A DNA stretch of 64,000 nt from Paenibacillus sp. 1001270B_150601_E10 (GTDB lineage Bacteria > Bacillota > Bacilli > Paenibacillales > Paenibacillaceae): positions 393,509 through 457,508 of the forward strand of contig NZ_JADMOL010000002.1 in assembly GCF_015558675.1 (NCBI RefSeq). Direction: 5' to 3'. The notes beneath the pieces were generated by a model that ran no database searches, was not told the origin of the DNA, and saw only the letters and a list, made by a program, of their open reading frames with translations. Position numbers and translations under genes: made by a program. Shown piece by piece: positions 17,002-27,360 of the stretch (within the stretch, counting starts at the first letter, position 1; every line of letters begins with the position of its first letter).

Positions 17002-17487
17002 ATGGAAAAACTAATTGAATTTATTTTTAGCAATCCTCTTATTCTGATTGCCATTCTTGGAGGTCTGTTCTCCTTGCTCGGTAAAAAGGGGAAAAAGATG
17101 GCGAATGGGATGCCGAACTTTGGCGGAGATCCCTCCAGGGGTCAGCCGGCTTCAGGTCGTCAAGACTCGATAGAGGAGGAGAACACATACTCGTCTTACC
17201 CTTCTATGACGACACACGAGCCTTATCAAGAGGATGATAGAGGGTTTGTATCTTATGCCGATCGCTCTGAATCGATGGGCTATAATCGGGAACGAGAAGA
17301 TTCTAGAAGGTCTTCGCCGGTTCAGTCAAGGACTTCGACTGAACCGAATATGTACAGTCTAGAAGCTGAATCTCGCGGTGAGGGGACGAAGATCACGACG
17401 GAGCAGGCAAGACAAGGTGTGATCTGGGCGGAGATATTAGGTCCGCCGCGTGCGAAACGTCCTTATGGACGTCGGCAAATCAAATAG
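17002..17487 (+). CDS. Hypothetical single-span membrane protein downstream of floA
   Basis: 161 residues. One N-terminal membrane segment (FSNPLILIAILGGLFSLLG) followed by KKGKK and a long polar, probably disordered tail rich in Ser, Arg, Glu and Tyr; a short ordered C-terminal motif WAEILGPPRAKRPYG closes it. The start is 10 bp after floA with only a weak ribosome site, so coupling with floA is likely. It takes the place of yqfB in the Bacillus order but I do not recognise it as that protein. Function unknown. Confidence 0.75.
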   Translation: MEKLIEFIFSNPLILIAILGGLFSLLGKKGKKMANGMPNFGGDPSRGQPASGRQDSIEEENTYSSYPSMTTHEPYQEDDRGFVSYADRSESMGYNREREDSRRSSPVQSRTSTEPNMYSLEAESRGEGTKITTEQARQGVIWAEILGPPRAKRPYGRRQIK

Positions 17488-17503
17488 AATATGGATCAGA
17501 CTC

Positions 17504-17559
17504 GCTCTAATTTCTTTTCTGGATACGGAAGTTTCCAGTTAAGGGATTAGAGCTTTTTT
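17504..17559 (+). terminator. Terminator after the floA group
   Basis: GCTCTAA (17504-17510) pairs with TTAGAGC (17547-17553), with a further TCTGG/CCAGT-type inner helix, followed by six T. Confidence 0.75.
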
Positions 17560-17632
17560 GTCTCTCTGAGCTTTCATAAACCTTTCATCTGGCGCATAAG
17601 TTGTAAAGTACAGGAAGGGGGCCTTATCGCAC

Positions 17633-17929
17633 ATGAGCCGCTTCACTCGCAAAGTACGCCAATGGACGGCGCAACTGTTCGATCTGCCGCAAGAGATGAT
17701 GTTAGAAGTGCCCCGGCTATCCATGATCGGCAATCGACAATTGTTTGTGGAGAATCATCGAGGAGTTATACATTTCTCAAATGAGCTTATGCGCCTCGCT
17801 CTTTCCTCAGGAGAGCTTGAAGTGCGTGGCCAGAATCTCGTGATCAAGGGGATTTGGACAGAGGAAGTATTTATAGAGGGTGAGATCCTAGAAGTCAAGC
17901 TACATGGAATGGAGGGACTAATGTCGTGA
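17633..17929 (+). CDS. yqfC: Sporulation protein YqfC
   Basis: 98 residues, typical YqfC size. Contains LFDLPQEMMLEVPRLSMIGN and EVRGQNLVIKGIWTEEVFIEG, characteristic of the YabP/YqfC family of small sporulation proteins acting in the mother cell. The stop overlaps the GTG start of yqfD by 4 bp. AAGGGGG ribosome site upstream. Confidence 0.93.
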   Translation: MSRFTRKVRQWTAQLFDLPQEMMLEVPRLSMIGNRQLFVENHRGVIHFSNELMRLALSSGELEVRGQNLVIKGIWTEEVFIEGEILEVKLHGMEGLMS

Positions 17930-19134
17930 AACCACCTGCTTCAGCCAAGTGGCGAGGTTATATTCGAATAGCAGTTCGTGGCAAGCACACAGAGCAATTT
18001 ATCAATGAGCTGTATACGAAGGAAATGATGATATGGGATATAAGCCGTATCGGTGAGAATCAGGTCAGTATGATGCTGATGCTGCCTGATTTTTTCCGGC
18101 TTCGTCCTTTGCTTAAGCGGACAGGCTGCAGAGTGCATGTGATGGAGCGACATGGACTTCCTTTTTCAGTTAAACAAGTGCGCAAGCGTACTTTCTTTAT
18201 TACGGGTCTCTTCTTATTTCTTTTCGGATTGTACATGCTTTCTTCGCTCGTATGGACGATCGAGGTAAAGGGGAATGAGCGCATTCATGCTGAAGAGGTT
18301 CTTGCGGCAGCCAAGGAGGAAGGGGTATATCCTTTTCAATGGTCCTTTCGACTCAAAAAAATGGACGAGTTGTCGAAGGAGATTCATGCCCATTTGCCAG
18401 ATGCAACTTGGGTTGGTGTAGCCAAGCAGGGCACGAAGATCGTCATCCACATTGTGGAATCCGCTATGCCAGATGATCGCAAGCTCGTGAATCCAAGGCA
18501 TCTCGTAGCGAATACGGATGCAGTGGTGACGCAAATTATCGCTTCCCAAGGAAAAGCCGTCGTAAGGCCGAATACACGCGTTAAAAAGGGCAATGTGCTG
18601 ATCTCGGGCATAATCGGGTCCACGGACATGCCTCGCATCGTTCCGGCAGAGGGGATCGTTAAAGGACTGGTCTGGCATGAATACAATATCAGCACGCCTT
18701 TGATTACAAAGGAGAAAACATTTACAGGAGAATTTAAAGAACGACAGTATATTCAAATGGGGGATCGCAGGCTTCAGGTCAGCGGATACGGCGAAATCGA
18801 CTTCACCCATTATGAAATTCAAGAAGATGAGCAGCAGGCTGGCGTATATAAATGGCAGCTGCCAATTAAATGGGTCCATCAGAAAATTATGGAAGTTCAA
18901 GAGGTGTCAAGAGAGCGCAGCGAGGAAGAGGCAGTCGAGGCAGGACTAGAGCAGGCGCGCGCTGATATCGCGGCAAAACATGGCGGAGATTCCCGAATCG
19001 TAACGGAAAAAATTTTGCATCAGAAGGCTGACAATGGTAAAGTGAAGCTAAAGGTGCTATTTGAAGTTGAACAATCGATTGCTGTGGAACGGCCAATTGT
19101 GTCGGCACCTGAAGACTTAAGGCAAGGAGACTGA
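17926..19134 (+). CDS. yqfD: Sporulation protein YqfD
   Basis: 402 residues from a GTG that overlaps the yqfC stop. A soluble N-terminal part is followed by one membrane span (FFITGLFLFLFGLYMLSSLVW, about residues 87-107) and a large extracytoplasmic domain starting WTIEVKGNERI, as in Bacillus YqfD. Together with YqfC it belongs to the sporulation genes of the mother cell, with roles around engulfment. Translationally coupled to yqfC. Confidence 0.95.
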   Translation: MKPPASAKWRGYIRIAVRGKHTEQFINELYTKEMMIWDISRIGENQVSMMLMLPDFFRLRPLLKRTGCRVHVMERHGLPFSVKQVRKRTFFITGLFLFLFGLYMLSSLVWTIEVKGNERIHAEEVLAAAKEEGVYPFQWSFRLKKMDELSKEIHAHLPDATWVGVAKQGTKIVIHIVESAMPDDRKLVNPRHLVANTDAVVTQIIASQGKAVVRPNTRVKKGNVLISGIIGSTDMPRIVPAEGIVKGLVWHEYNISTPLITKEKTFTGEFKERQYIQMGDRRLQVSGYGEIDFTHYEIQEDEQQAGVYKWQLPIKWVHQKIMEVQEVSRERSEEEAVEAGLEQARADIAAKHGGDSRIVTEKILHQKADNGKVKLKVLFEVEQSIAVERPIVSAPEDLRQGD

Positions 19135-19139
19135 GGTTT

Positions 19140-20108
19140 TTGTCGCAACCATACACTGCTAAACTTGCATTACTGAACACTGCGGAGGGTCTTGCTGTAT
19201 TTGGACCGCAGGATAAGTTTCTCCGACTCATCCAGAGCCGTACGAACGCGAAGATCACCTCCCGCGAAGCGGAGATCGCGATTAGTGGGGAGATGGAAGA
19301 AGTAGAGAAGTACAAGCAGCTGTTTGAAGTGCTGCTGGAGCTGGTACGCAACAACATTGTTCTCTCTGAGCGAGACATCATGTATGCGCTCGAGTTAGCT
19401 CATGAGTGGAAGACTGAGGAACTGCTTGACCTGTTCAAGGGTGAGATCGCGACGACATATCGTGGCAAGCCGATTCGTGTGAAGACGATCGGGCAGCGGC
19501 ATTATGTCTCGACGATTAAGAAGAAAGACATTGTCTTTGGTATTGGACCTGCAGGTACGGGTAAGACCTATCTGGCTGTCGTCCTTGCGGTTACGGCGCT
19601 TAAGGAAAGCGCTGTGAAGCGTATCGTATTGACGAGACCCGCAGTAGAAGCAGGAGAGAATCTAGGCTTCCTTCCGGGGGATTTGCAGGAGAAGGTCGAT
19701 CCATACCTAAGACCGCTGTACGACGCTTTGTATGACGTTATGGGGCCAGATCAGACGGCCAAGGCTTTGGAGCGCGGCTTAATTGAGATTGCTCCTCTCG
19801 CATATATGCGTGGACGAACATTAGATGATGCATTCATTATTTTGGATGAAGCCCAAAATACGACTCCAGAGCAGATGAAAATGTTCTTGACTCGTCTTGG
19901 TTTTGGATCGAAGATGGTGATCACTGGTGACGTTACGCAGATTGACTTGCCAAGAGGCAAAAATTCGGGTCTTGTAGAATCGGTTCGTATTCTCAAAGAC
20001 ATCGAAGAGATTGGAATGGTGCATTTTGCCGAGCAGGATGTTGTTCGTCATTCCTTAGTACAGAAGATCATTGTGGCTTACCAAAAGGAAAGCGAAAACC
20101 AAGAATAG
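19140..20108 (+). CDS. phoH: PhoH family protein (PhoH/YqfE type)
   Basis: 322 residues from a TTG start (19140), supported by AAGGAG 10 bases upstream and by the N-terminus beginning at the usual place. It has a short KH-like N-terminal region, then the PhoH P-loop ATPase: GPAGTGKTY (about 137-145), LTRPAVEAGENLGFLPGDL, and the DEXX motif IILDEAQNTTPEQMKM. Likely an RNA-related ATPase/helicase; it sits next to ybeY, a neighbourhood conserved across bacteria. The PIN-containing paralogue lies at 49289. Confidence 0.95.
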   Translation: MSQPYTAKLALLNTAEGLAVFGPQDKFLRLIQSRTNAKITSREAEIAISGEMEEVEKYKQLFEVLLELVRNNIVLSERDIMYALELAHEWKTEELLDLFKGEIATTYRGKPIRVKTIGQRHYVSTIKKKDIVFGIGPAGTGKTYLAVVLAVTALKESAVKRIVLTRPAVEAGENLGFLPGDLQEKVDPYLRPLYDALYDVMGPDQTAKALERGLIEIAPLAYMRGRTLDDAFIILDEAQNTTPEQMKMFLTRLGFGSKMVITGDVTQIDLPRGKNSGLVESVRILKDIEEIGMVHFAEQDVVRHSLVQKIIVAYQKESENQE

Positions 20109-20123
20109 AGAGGACTGTTCTCT

Positions 20124-22496
20124 ATGCTGCAAGCACATCATTCCGGCAACGGAAGCGATAAGACGCCTGCTCAAAAGGCAGGCTGGAAATATAGTGTCGG
20201 CGTCAGAGTGATTATCTTTGTATGCATGGCACTACTTTTCTACTTTGGGATGTCCGAAAGTGTCCTGCCTGAGAAGTTTGATATCGAGGTTGGACATAAA
20301 AGTGAAAAGGACATCGTATCCCCAAAGCAGATAGAAGATAAAAAAGCGACGTTAAAGGCACAAGAAGAGGCGGTCGAGGCGATCTCGCCGATGTACACTA
20401 TTGTGTCTATACGTAACGATAAGCTTATTGACGACATCTTCACGAGAATTGAAGATATCAACAAGGATGATCTGATCTCCTTCTCGGAGAAGGTGGACTT
20501 ATTCCGACGCGTTATTCCGCAAATGTTTGACGAACACTTTAGCAAGTTTGTTCGGGAAAATCGTAACGCTGATACATACTCAAGCACGCTTCTTGATGAG
20601 ATCCAGAAGCGAATCGAGGAGCAAGCTTATCTTATTCCCGAGGAAACCTATATCAAGATCGCTCGCTTGACTCCGGAGGACGTAAAAGAGATGCGTCCAG
20701 TCGGCAGAGAGATTGTGAGCAAGCTGATGCTTGATTCGGTTGCTGATGCAAGCGCGGCGCGTACGAAGGTCGCCGAGCATGTCAATGCAAGCAGCTTGTC
20801 GAAGCGTTCTTCTCGTGAGGTCGTGCAAGAGCTGGTAAGGCTCGCAATCACGCCGAACAAGTTTTTCGATGCGGAAGCCACGCAGCTCGCGAAGGATGAA
20901 GCCCGTGAGAAGACGCCTGTTGTGTTTATCAAACAGGGCGACGTCATCGTAAAGCGTGGTCAGGTGATCACGCAGGAGACCTATGATCTTCTGAAAGCAA
21001 ACGATCTATTGAAGACAGAAGTGAATTTGTGGCCGCAATTCGGGCTGCTCATTCTATCACTGCTCTTTACATTTGCAATATACATGTATATTCGCCAGAA
21101 CAGCCTGCATCGGTTCAAGTACAACAATACGCAGCTGCTCATGCTGGCGCTGATCTTTTTGATCCAGATTGTGCTCTATATGATTGTAGCGGCCGCACAG
21201 TCCGCAACAGTGCTGTATGTGGGCTTCCTTGCTCCCGCTGCACTAGGCGTAATACTGGCAACATTGCTGTTGGATGTATCGTTGGCCTATGTGTCTGCTG
21301 TCGTACTCAGCTTAGTAGGCAGCATTATTTTGAATCGTCAGCAGGATACCTTGTTTGATTTTAACTATGGCTTATTGAGCCTGGTCGTATCCTTTGCTGC
21401 AATCTTCGCATTGAGCCGAGCAAGCCAGCGATCTACGATTATCAAGTCTTGCATGATGGTGTGTATTTTCGGAACAGTGAGTGTCTTTTTACTGTCGATC
21501 CTGCAAGATGGTCTTATGACGAGCCGTGAAACGCTCTTTGCTGCAGGCTTCGCCTTTGCGAGCGGATTGGTAACGGCCGTACTTGTGCTAGGGCTAATGC
21601 CATTCTTCGAAGCAACCTTTGGCATTCTGTCGGCGCTTAAGCTAGTTGAGCTGTCAAGCCCGAACCAGCCGCTGCTTCGCAAGCTGCTCACGGAAACGCC
21701 AGGTACATATCACCACAGCGTGATGGTAGGGAATCTCGCTGAGCAAGCAGCTGAAGCAATTGGAGCGAATGGCCTTCTTTGCCGAGTAGGTGCCTTCTAT
21801 CATGATATCGGCAAAACGAAGCGTCCAAGTTACTTTATTGAGAATCAGACCAATATGGACAATCCGCATGACTTTATTGATCCAGACCTGAGTGCCTCGA
21901 TCATTACGGCACATGCTCGCGATGGAGCAGAAATGCTGAAGGAATACAAGATTCCAAAGCCGATCCGCGATATTGCTGAGCAGCATCATGGCACATCGTT
22001 CTTGAAGTTCTTCTACTTCAAAGCTTTGAAGCTGGCTGAGCAAGAAGGCGTTGAGCCAGATTTCACGGAAGATGACTTCAGATACCCTGGGCCCAAAGCA
22101 CAGTCCAAGGAAGCGGCTATCGTTGGAATCGCAGATAGCGTGGAGGCGGCTGTTCGCTCGCTCCGTCATCCTACGGTAGATCAGATTGAGTCGATGATTC
22201 AAAAGATTATTCGTGATCGTCTGGAGGATAATCAATTCAACGAATGTGACCTGACGATGAGAGAGCTTGATACGATTGCTCATTCCCTGAAAGAAACGGT
22301 CATGGGAATCTTCCATTCTCGAATCGAATATCCGGATATGGTGAAGGACAAGCAGAATAAGCCTAAAGCCGTTCAAGAATCGAATAAAACCAAACAGCTA
22401 GAAGAGAAGGCGGAGAGCACAAGTTCAGCTCAACCAACATCATCAGATGCTTCTGTGAATCCTAAAGAAGGGGATTCCGAGGACAAAGGAGAATAG
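20124..22496 (+). CDS. pgpH: HD-family c-di-AMP phosphodiesterase PgpH
   Basis: 790 residues. One N-terminal membrane span is followed by a large extracytoplasmic 7TMR-HD domain, seven membrane spans (about residues 295-485) and a cytosolic HD domain. HD motifs are [21 protein letters not shown] (about 557) and [15 protein letters not shown]. PgpH proteins hydrolyse c-di-AMP to pApA. An acidic/Ser-rich low-complexity tail ends the protein. It lies between phoH and ybeY as in Bacillus (yqfF). Confidence 0.94.
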   Translation: MLQAHHSGNGSDKTPAQKAGWKYSVGVRVIIFVCMALLFYFGMSESVLPEKFDIEVGHKSEKDIVSPKQIEDKKATLKAQEEAVEAISPMYTIVSIRNDKLIDDIFTRIEDINKDDLISFSEKVDLFRRVIPQMFDEHFSKFVRENRNADTYSSTLLDEIQKRIEEQAYLIPEETYIKIARLTPEDVKEMRPVGREIVSKLMLDSVADASAARTKVAEHVNASSLSKRSSREVVQELVRLAITPNKFFDAEATQLAKDEAREKTPVVFIKQGDVIVKRGQVITQETYDLLKANDLLKTEVNLWPQFGLLILSLLFTFAIYMYIRQNSLHRFKYNNTQLLMLALIFLIQIVLYMIVAAAQSATVLYVGFLAPAALGVILATLLLDVSLAYVSAVVLSLVGSIILNRQQDTLFDFNYGLLSLVVSFAAIFALSRASQRSTIIKSCMMVCIFGTVSVFLLSILQDGLMTSRETLFAAGFAFASGLVTAVLVLGLMPFFEATFGILSALKLVELSSPNQPLLRKLLTETPGTYHHSVMVGNLAEQAAEAIGANGLLCRVGAFYHDIGKTKRPSYFIENQTNMDNPHDFIDPDLSASIITAHARDGAEMLKEYKIPKPIRDIAEQHHGTSFLKFFYFKALKLAEQEGVEPDFTEDDFRYPGPKAQSKEAAIVGIADSVEAAVRSLRHPTVDQIESMIQKIIRDRLEDNQFNECDLTMRELDTIAHSLKETVMGIFHSRIEYPDMVKDKQNKPKAVQESNKTKQLEEKAESTSSAQPTSSDASVNPKEGDSEDKGE

Positions 22497-22510
22497 CGAG
22501 GCTGAGAATT

Positions 22511-23008
22511 ATGAGTGTAACGATTGAGTGGAACAACGAACAAGACAAATATCCCATATCGCCAGGGCTTGTAGCCCAACTGGAGCAGCTTCTGCAAGAG
22601 GCTGCAGCAGCAGAGTCGGTGACTGAGGGCGAAGTCGCGCTAACGTTTGTGGACAATGAACGAATACATGAGTTGAACCGCGACTATCGTGGCATTGATC
22701 GTCCGACGGATGTCCTGTCATTTGCCCTAAACGAATCGACGGATGAAGAATTGGATATTCTGTATGAGGTAGAGGACGAGCTAGAGCTTGCTTCCATAGG
22801 GGACATGCTTGGAGATATTATAATCTCGGTTGAACGTGCCCAGGAGCAGGCGGAGGAATACGGTCATTCGATTGAGCGGGAACTAGGTTTTTTATTTGTT
22901 CACGGCTTCCTGCACTTGCTTGGCTATGACCATCAGGATGAAGCCAGCGAGAAGATTATGATGGACAAGCAGGAAAAAGTGCTGCAAAAGATTGGATTAA
23001 CAAGATAA
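22511..23008 (+). CDS. ybeY: Endoribonuclease YbeY (16S rRNA maturation)
   Basis: 165 residues. The zinc-binding signature [11 protein letters not shown] near the C-terminus and [16 protein letters not shown] are diagnostic. YbeY takes part in 3' maturation of 16S rRNA and ribosome quality control. The final A of its TAA is the first base of the dgkA ATG, giving tight coupling. Confidence 0.96.
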   Translation: MSVTIEWNNEQDKYPISPGLVAQLEQLLQEAAAAESVTEGEVALTFVDNERIHELNRDYRGIDRPTDVLSFALNESTDEELDILYEVEDELELASIGDMLGDIIISVERAQEQAEEYGHSIERELGFLFVHGFLHLLGYDHQDEASEKIMMDKQEKVLQKIGLTR

Positions 23009-23382
23009 TGAAGCGGTCTTGGCGAGATACGTTTCGTGTTGCATGGGAAGGCATATGCTATGCTTATCGGACCCAAAGAAATATGAAGGTCCATGTGATG
23101 ATTACGGCATGTGTCATCCCATTAGGAATAGGGTTACAACTATCATCGTACGAATGGTTATGGATCATAGCAGCTATCGCGATTGTGTTAGCAATGGAGC
23201 TTATGAATACGGCTGTGGAAGCGGTGGTGGATCTCGTCATGCCAGACCTTCATCCACTTGCTAAAATTGCGAAAGACACCGCCGCTGGTGCTGTACTCAT
23301 CACGGCGGTGTTTGCCGTATTTGTAGGTGCAATCATCTTTGCACCGCCGTTATGGCACCTTTTGCTTTCTTTACTTCCTTAA
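23008..23382 (+). CDS. dgkA: Diacylglycerol/undecaprenol kinase family protein
   Basis: 124 residues, three membrane spans. The signature ELMNTAVEAVVDLV, then HPLAKIAKDTAAGAVLI, identifies the DgkA family. In Bacillus the equivalent enzyme phosphorylates undecaprenol, so undecaprenol is the more likely substrate (inferred from family). Starts on the ybeY stop with no ribosome site of its own. Confidence 0.93.
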   Translation: MKRSWRDTFRVAWEGICYAYRTQRNMKVHVMITACVIPLGIGLQLSSYEWLWIIAAIAIVLAMELMNTAVEAVVDLVMPDLHPLAKIAKDTAAGAVLITAVFAVFVGAIIFAPPLWHLLLSLLP

Positions 23383-23426
23383 AAATGCAAATGATGGAAG
23401 ACCCACACAGAGGAGGACCAGTAGAG

Positions 23427-23858
23427 ATGGATGGACAACAATTAATGGAACAAGCGAAACTTGCAAGGGAAAAGGCTTATACGCCGTATTCCCACTTTAA
23501 AGTTGGCGCTGCACTCCTTGATGCCACTGGGCATGTACACGCAGGCTGCAATGTTGAAAATGCAGCGTACGGACCAACTAATTGCGCAGAGCGTACGGCT
23601 TTGTTCCGTGCGATTGCGGATGGCTGCGAAGCAAGAAGCTTCAAAGCGATCGCGGTAATCGGCGATACCTCTACTCCAATCACGCCTTGCGGAGTATGCA
23701 GACAAGTGCTTGTAGAGCTTTGCGACCCTAGTATGCCTGTATATATGGGCAACTTGAATGGGGATTTCGTTCAGACCACAGTCGGAGAGCTTCTTCCAGG
23801 TGCTTTCGACCAGACGAGTCTTGACAGCTCTACGTCCAGACAAGAGCAAATGGAATAA
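23427..23858 (+). CDS. cdd: Cytidine deaminase
   Basis: 143 residues from ATG 23427, behind GAGGAGG; a longer frame reaching back to 23352 overlaps dgkA and lacks this site. Zinc and catalytic motifs are NCAERTALF and PCGVCRQVL, preceded by YTPYSHFKVGAAL. Converts cytidine and deoxycytidine to uridine forms in pyrimidine salvage. Between dgkA and era, as in Bacillus. The C-terminal dozen residues are polar and not conserved. Confidence 0.96.
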   Translation: MDGQQLMEQAKLAREKAYTPYSHFKVGAALLDATGHVHAGCNVENAAYGPTNCAERTALFRAIADGCEARSFKAIAVIGDTSTPITPCGVCRQVLVELCDPSMPVYMGNLNGDFVQTTVGELLPGAFDQTSLDSSTSRQEQME

Positions 23859-23970
23859 ACTGGTGTGGAGGCGTCCTGACAGTCGATGAAGACAAAGGGC
23901 GCCTCTTGCCTGTATGATAGAGGATATTCAACTTATCAAGAACCGATCAGAAGAGGAGATACAAAATAGA

Positions 23971-24879
23971 ATGGAGCAACCAAAACATTCCTTTAAATCC
24001 GGCTTTGTTGCGATTGTCGGCAGACCTAACGTGGGGAAGTCGACCCTAATGAATCATGTAATCGGACAAAAAATCGCGATTATGTCAGACAAGCCGCAGA
24101 CAACTAGAAATAAAATTCACGGCGTATATACAACCGATTCCTCGCAAGTCGTCTTTTTGGATACACCGGGAATCCATAAGCGCAAATCGAAGCTCGGCGA
24201 CTATATGAACCAGACCGCTTTAAACACGCTGAATGAGGTAGAGGCGATTCTGTTTCTTGTCGATGTCAGTGCCGGCCTTGGAGGCGGAGATCGCTATGTC
24301 ATTGAACAGCTGAAGAAGGTCAACACTCCTGTTATTCTTGTCATGAACAAGATTGATCAGATTCATACCGATCAGCTTCCAGCGATGATTCAAGCCTATA
24401 ATGAGCTGCATGAATTTGCGGAAATTGTACCGATCTCTGCGCTTACCGGCAACAATGTGGATCGCCTGCTCCATGTTATTTCAGCTTATTTGCCAGAAGG
24501 TCCTCAATATTATCCGACCGATCAAATTACCGACCATCCGGAGCAGTTTGTCGTAGCTGAGCTCATTCGTGAAAAAATCCTGCAAAATACACGTGAAGAA
24601 ATCCCTCACTCTATTGCTGTTGCGATTGAAGATATGAGAGTTCAAGATAATGGAGTCGTCTATATTGCCGCAGTCATCTATGTGGAACGAGATTCCCAGA
24701 AAGGGATTATTATCGGCAAAAAGGGAGCTCTTCTAAAAGAAGTAGGCAAGCTCGCTCGTGCGGATATTGAGGCTTTACTGGGCTCCAAAACGTTTATGGA
24801 GCTGTGGGTCAAGGTGAAGAAGGATTGGCGCAACCAAGACCGTGTACTTAGAGACCTTGGCTTCAGGCATGATGCTTAG
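23971..24879 (+). CDS. era: GTPase Era
   Basis: 302 residues from ATG 23971 (GAGGAG 13 bases upstream); the frame is open 19 codons further but without a ribosome site. G1 is [10 protein letters not shown]2 region [12 protein letters not shown]3 DTPG, G4 NKID, then the KH domain with [15 protein letters not shown]. Binds the 3' end of 16S rRNA during 30S assembly. Gene order cdd-era-yqzL-recO matches Bacillus. Confidence 0.97.
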   Translation: MEQPKHSFKSGFVAIVGRPNVGKSTLMNHVIGQKIAIMSDKPQTTRNKIHGVYTTDSSQVVFLDTPGIHKRKSKLGDYMNQTALNTLNEVEAILFLVDVSAGLGGGDRYVIEQLKKVNTPVILVMNKIDQIHTDQLPAMIQAYNELHEFAEIVPISALTGNNVDRLLHVISAYLPEGPQYYPTDQITDHPEQFVVAELIREKILQNTREEIPHSIAVAIEDMRVQDNGVVYIAAVIYVERDSQKGIIIGKKGALLKEVGKLARADIEALLGSKTFMELWVKVKKDWRNQDRVLRDLGFRHDA

Positions 24880-25049
24880 TATTTGGGACCGTATTATATT
24901 GATGTTTAGGTCGGAATAAGCAAATTATTTTTCTAATGTCAAGGAAAATGGAAGGTTTAACACCAGCCAATTATTGCAACGGATAATCCCCTTTGGATGG
25001 AAACATCATAAGTCTATGACAAAGTCATTTTGATTAGGGGGATTTACGG

Positions 25050-25190
25050 ATGCGTGATTTCTCGTGGAACGTGTTTGCAATGACTGGTGATGTGGATGCT
25101 TACTTGCTTTATTCACATATTCGACAGCTAGACGAGCCGATGGAGCTTGAACTGGAAGAACATGAAACGCTAGAGCAAACCGTAGAGTAA
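25050..25190 (+). CDS. yqzL: YqzL family small protein
   Basis: 46 residues starting MRDFSWNVFAMTGDVDAYLLY, with an acidic tail; AGGGGG ribosome site upstream. This sequence style and the position between era and recO identify the YqzL family. Function unknown. Confidence 0.9.
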   Translation: MRDFSWNVFAMTGDVDAYLLYSHIRQLDEPMELELEEHETLEQTVE

Positions 25191-25224
25191 ATATGGCTTG
25201 TCGCATGGGAGGCGGAGACGAAGG

Positions 25225-26064
25225 ATGCTGTATCGGGTTGAGGGTATCGTCATCCGCAGTATGGATTATGGGGAAGGCAACAAGATCATTACGCTGTGCA
25301 CCAAATCGCATGGGAAAATGGGCGTTCTGGTCCGTGGTGCGAAAAAGGTGCGCAGTCGCCATGCTGCGGCCACTCAATTATTTACATATGGAGAATATGT
25401 ATTCTTTCGTGGAATGGGTCAGATTGGCACCATGAATGCATGCGAGATTCTAGAATCCAATCATCAGATTCGTGAACAGCTACATACAGCCGCTTATGCT
25501 TCCTATGTTATGGAGCTTATGGATCGGGCCCTTCAGGATGAAGAAGCCGGAGGGTATATGTATGAGCAGCTGCTTGCTTATCTGGAGGGACTTCGAGAGG
25601 GCAAGGACGAGCAGGTGCTGACGCACTTGTTTGAAATGAAGCTGTGCCAGACGGTTGGGGTATCACCGGAGCTCACCAGCTGTGTCGTATGCGGCAGGCA
25701 GGAGCCGTTAACCGCGTTTGGCTGGCGCCTAGGCGGGGCTTTGTGTCCTAGCTGCCAGACAAGGGAGCATACCCAATATTTATCACCTTCATCCATCCTA
25801 AAGCTGCTGACGCTTTTTACCCAGATGGATTTGCGGAGGGTAGGCAATGTCAATGTCAAGCCTGAAACCAAGCAGCTTCTTCGAGCATGTATGCGGGGAT
25901 ATATGGATACCCATGTCGGTGTGCGCTGCAAATCACTTGGATTTATCGAACAAATGGAGAAGTATGACCTTGCAGCTCCACCTTCTAATCGGACTATGGA
26001 TACCCCTCAAGATATGAAAGTAGAAGGAAAAATGAGCGAGGAATCTGGCCTGGAACCCGATTGA
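25225..26064 (+). CDS. recO: DNA repair protein RecO
   Basis: 279 residues from ATG 25225 (MLYRVEGIVIRS), the standard RecO beginning; the frame is open 9 codons further upstream without support. An N-terminal OB fold is followed by a helical domain and a four-cysteine zinc site: CVVC and CPSC near residues 152-181. Acts with RecR/RecF to load RecA. A polar tail of about 25 residues follows the conserved part. Confidence 0.95.
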   Translation: MLYRVEGIVIRSMDYGEGNKIITLCTKSHGKMGVLVRGAKKVRSRHAAATQLFTYGEYVFFRGMGQIGTMNACEILESNHQIREQLHTAAYASYVMELMDRALQDEEAGGYMYEQLLAYLEGLREGKDEQVLTHLFEMKLCQTVGVSPELTSCVVCGRQEPLTAFGWRLGGALCPSCQTREHTQYLSPSSILKLLTLFTQMDLRRVGNVNVKPETKQLLRACMRGYMDTHVGVRCKSLGFIEQMEKYDLAAPPSNRTMDTPQDMKVEGKMSEESGLEPD

Positions 26065-26087
26065 TTCGGCATTTACAGACAAGAAAC

Positions 26088-26116
26088 TTGACGAATCAAC
26101 TTCGTTTCGATATGAT
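26088..26116 (+). promoter_or_regulatory. SigmaA promoter of the glyQS T-box transcript
   Basis: TTGACG (26088-26093), 17-bp spacer, TATGAT (26111-26116). Predicted start at about 26123, in front of Stem I of the T-box. Confidence 0.8.
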
Positions 26117-26122
26117 ATCATT

Positions 26123-26387
26123 TATTAATATTGATGAAGTAAATAACCTTGCTATGAGGAAGAGAGTAGTTGGTTGCAGTTCGCTAAAGCGATTCAGGGG
26201 CGGTGGAAGCCTGGACGAACGGACGAATGAAAAGGCACTTCGGAGCAGGGACCTTGAAGAAAGTGGATGGATTCTCTCATCTGAGCTTTATGTGAAGGAT
26301 GAATCGGAATGCATCAAGTAGGGTGGAACCGCGGGAGATCCCTCTCGTCCCTACGTCTGGCATCAGGCGTAAGGGCGGGAGTTTTTT
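26123..26387 (+). promoter_or_regulatory. Glycine T-box riboswitch (tRNA-Gly sensing leader)
   Basis: The T-box motif AGGGTGGAACCGCGGG lies at about 26319-26334. Stem I shows the GGGGCGGTGGAAGCC distal region and the specifier loop GAAAAGGCACTT, with specifier codon GGC (26234-26236). That codon matches glycine and the downstream glyQS. The terminator helix is CTCTCGTCCCTACG...CGTAAGGGCGGGAG followed by six T (26342-26387). Uncharged tRNA-Gly would stabilise the antiterminator. The whole 408-bp recO-glyQ gap is accounted for by promoter, leader and ribosome site. Confidence 0.96.
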
Positions 26388-26472
26388 GCGTGTCAGGAAA
26401 TCTCCATGACAGCACCGCTTACGTCAGAAGCCTTCTCGTTTAATATTCATCAAACCAGAAGGAGTGTGTAGC

Positions 26473-27360
26473 ATGAATTTTCAAAAGATGATTCTGACTT
26501 TGCAGCAATTCTGGGCAGAGCAGAACTGCATCATCGTTCAACCGTATGATGTGGAAAAAGGTGCGGGAACGATGAACCCAATGACGTTCCTGCGTTCGAT
26601 TGGTCCAGAGCCATGGAATGTGGCTTATGTGGAGCCGTCCAGAAGACCAGGTGATGGTCGTTATGGAGAGAACCCTAACCGCTTGTACCAGCATCACCAG
26701 TTCCAAGTTATTATGAAGCCGTCTCCGGATAATATTCAGGAGCTGTATCTGGAAAGCCTTAATCGTCTTGGCATTGACCCATCCGTCCATGACATTCGAT
26801 TTGTTGAGGACAACTGGGAATCACCAACACTTGGCGCGTGGGGACTTGGCTGGGAAGTATGGCTTGATGGAATGGAAGTAACCCAGTTTACGTATTTCCA
26901 ACAAGTAGGGGGGCTTGACGCTCATCCTGTTGCTGTTGAGATCACGTACGGCTTGGAGCGCCTTGCGTCATACATTCAAGACAAAGAAAATGTGTTCGAT
27001 CTGGAATGGGTGGAAGGAGTATCATACGGGGATGTCTTCCATCAACCAGAATATGAGCACTCTAAATATACCTTCGAGGTAAGCGATGCTCAGATGCTGT
27101 TCCAACTGTTCAACACCTACGAGGCAGAAGCGAACCGTGCGATGGCTGAGCACCTTGTATTCCCGGCGTATGACTATGTGTTGAAGTGTTCACATGCGTT
27201 CAACCTGCTGGATGCGCGTGGTGCGATCAGCGTAACGGAGCGCACAGGCTTTATCACTCGTGTTCGTAACTTGGCGCGTCAAGTAGCGGCTACTTACTAT
27301 GAGGAACGGGAGAAGCTTGGCTTCCCACTCTTAAAGAAGGGAGAGGATCAACATGCCTAA
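26473..27360 (+). CDS. glyQ: Glycine-tRNA ligase alpha subunit
   Basis: 295 residues from ATG 26473 (AAGGAG eight bases upstream). Conserved blocks [31 protein letters not shown] and [15 protein letters not shown] are those of bacterial GlyQ, the class II catalytic subunit of the alpha2-beta2 enzyme. Overlaps glyS by 8 bp. Controlled by the T-box upstream. Confidence 0.98.
   Translation: MNFQKMILTLQQFWAEQNCIIVQPYDVEKGAGTMNPMTFLRSIGPEPWNVAYVEPSRRPGDGRYGENPNRLYQHHQFQVIMKPSPDNIQELYLESLNRLGIDPSVHDIRFVEDNWESPTLGAWGLGWEVWLDGMEVTQFTYFQQVGGLDAHPVAVEITYGLERLASYIQDKENVFDLEWVEGVSYGDVFHQPEYEHSKYTFEVSDAQMLFQLFNTYEAEANRAMAEHLVFPAYDYVLKCSHAFNLLDARGAISVTERTGFITRVRNLARQVAATYYEEREKLGFPLLKKGEDQHA

Noticed and set aside
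21654..22376. 240-residue minus-strand frame within pgpH
   Set aside because: Antisense to the conserved HD domain; no ribosome site and no recognisable motif.
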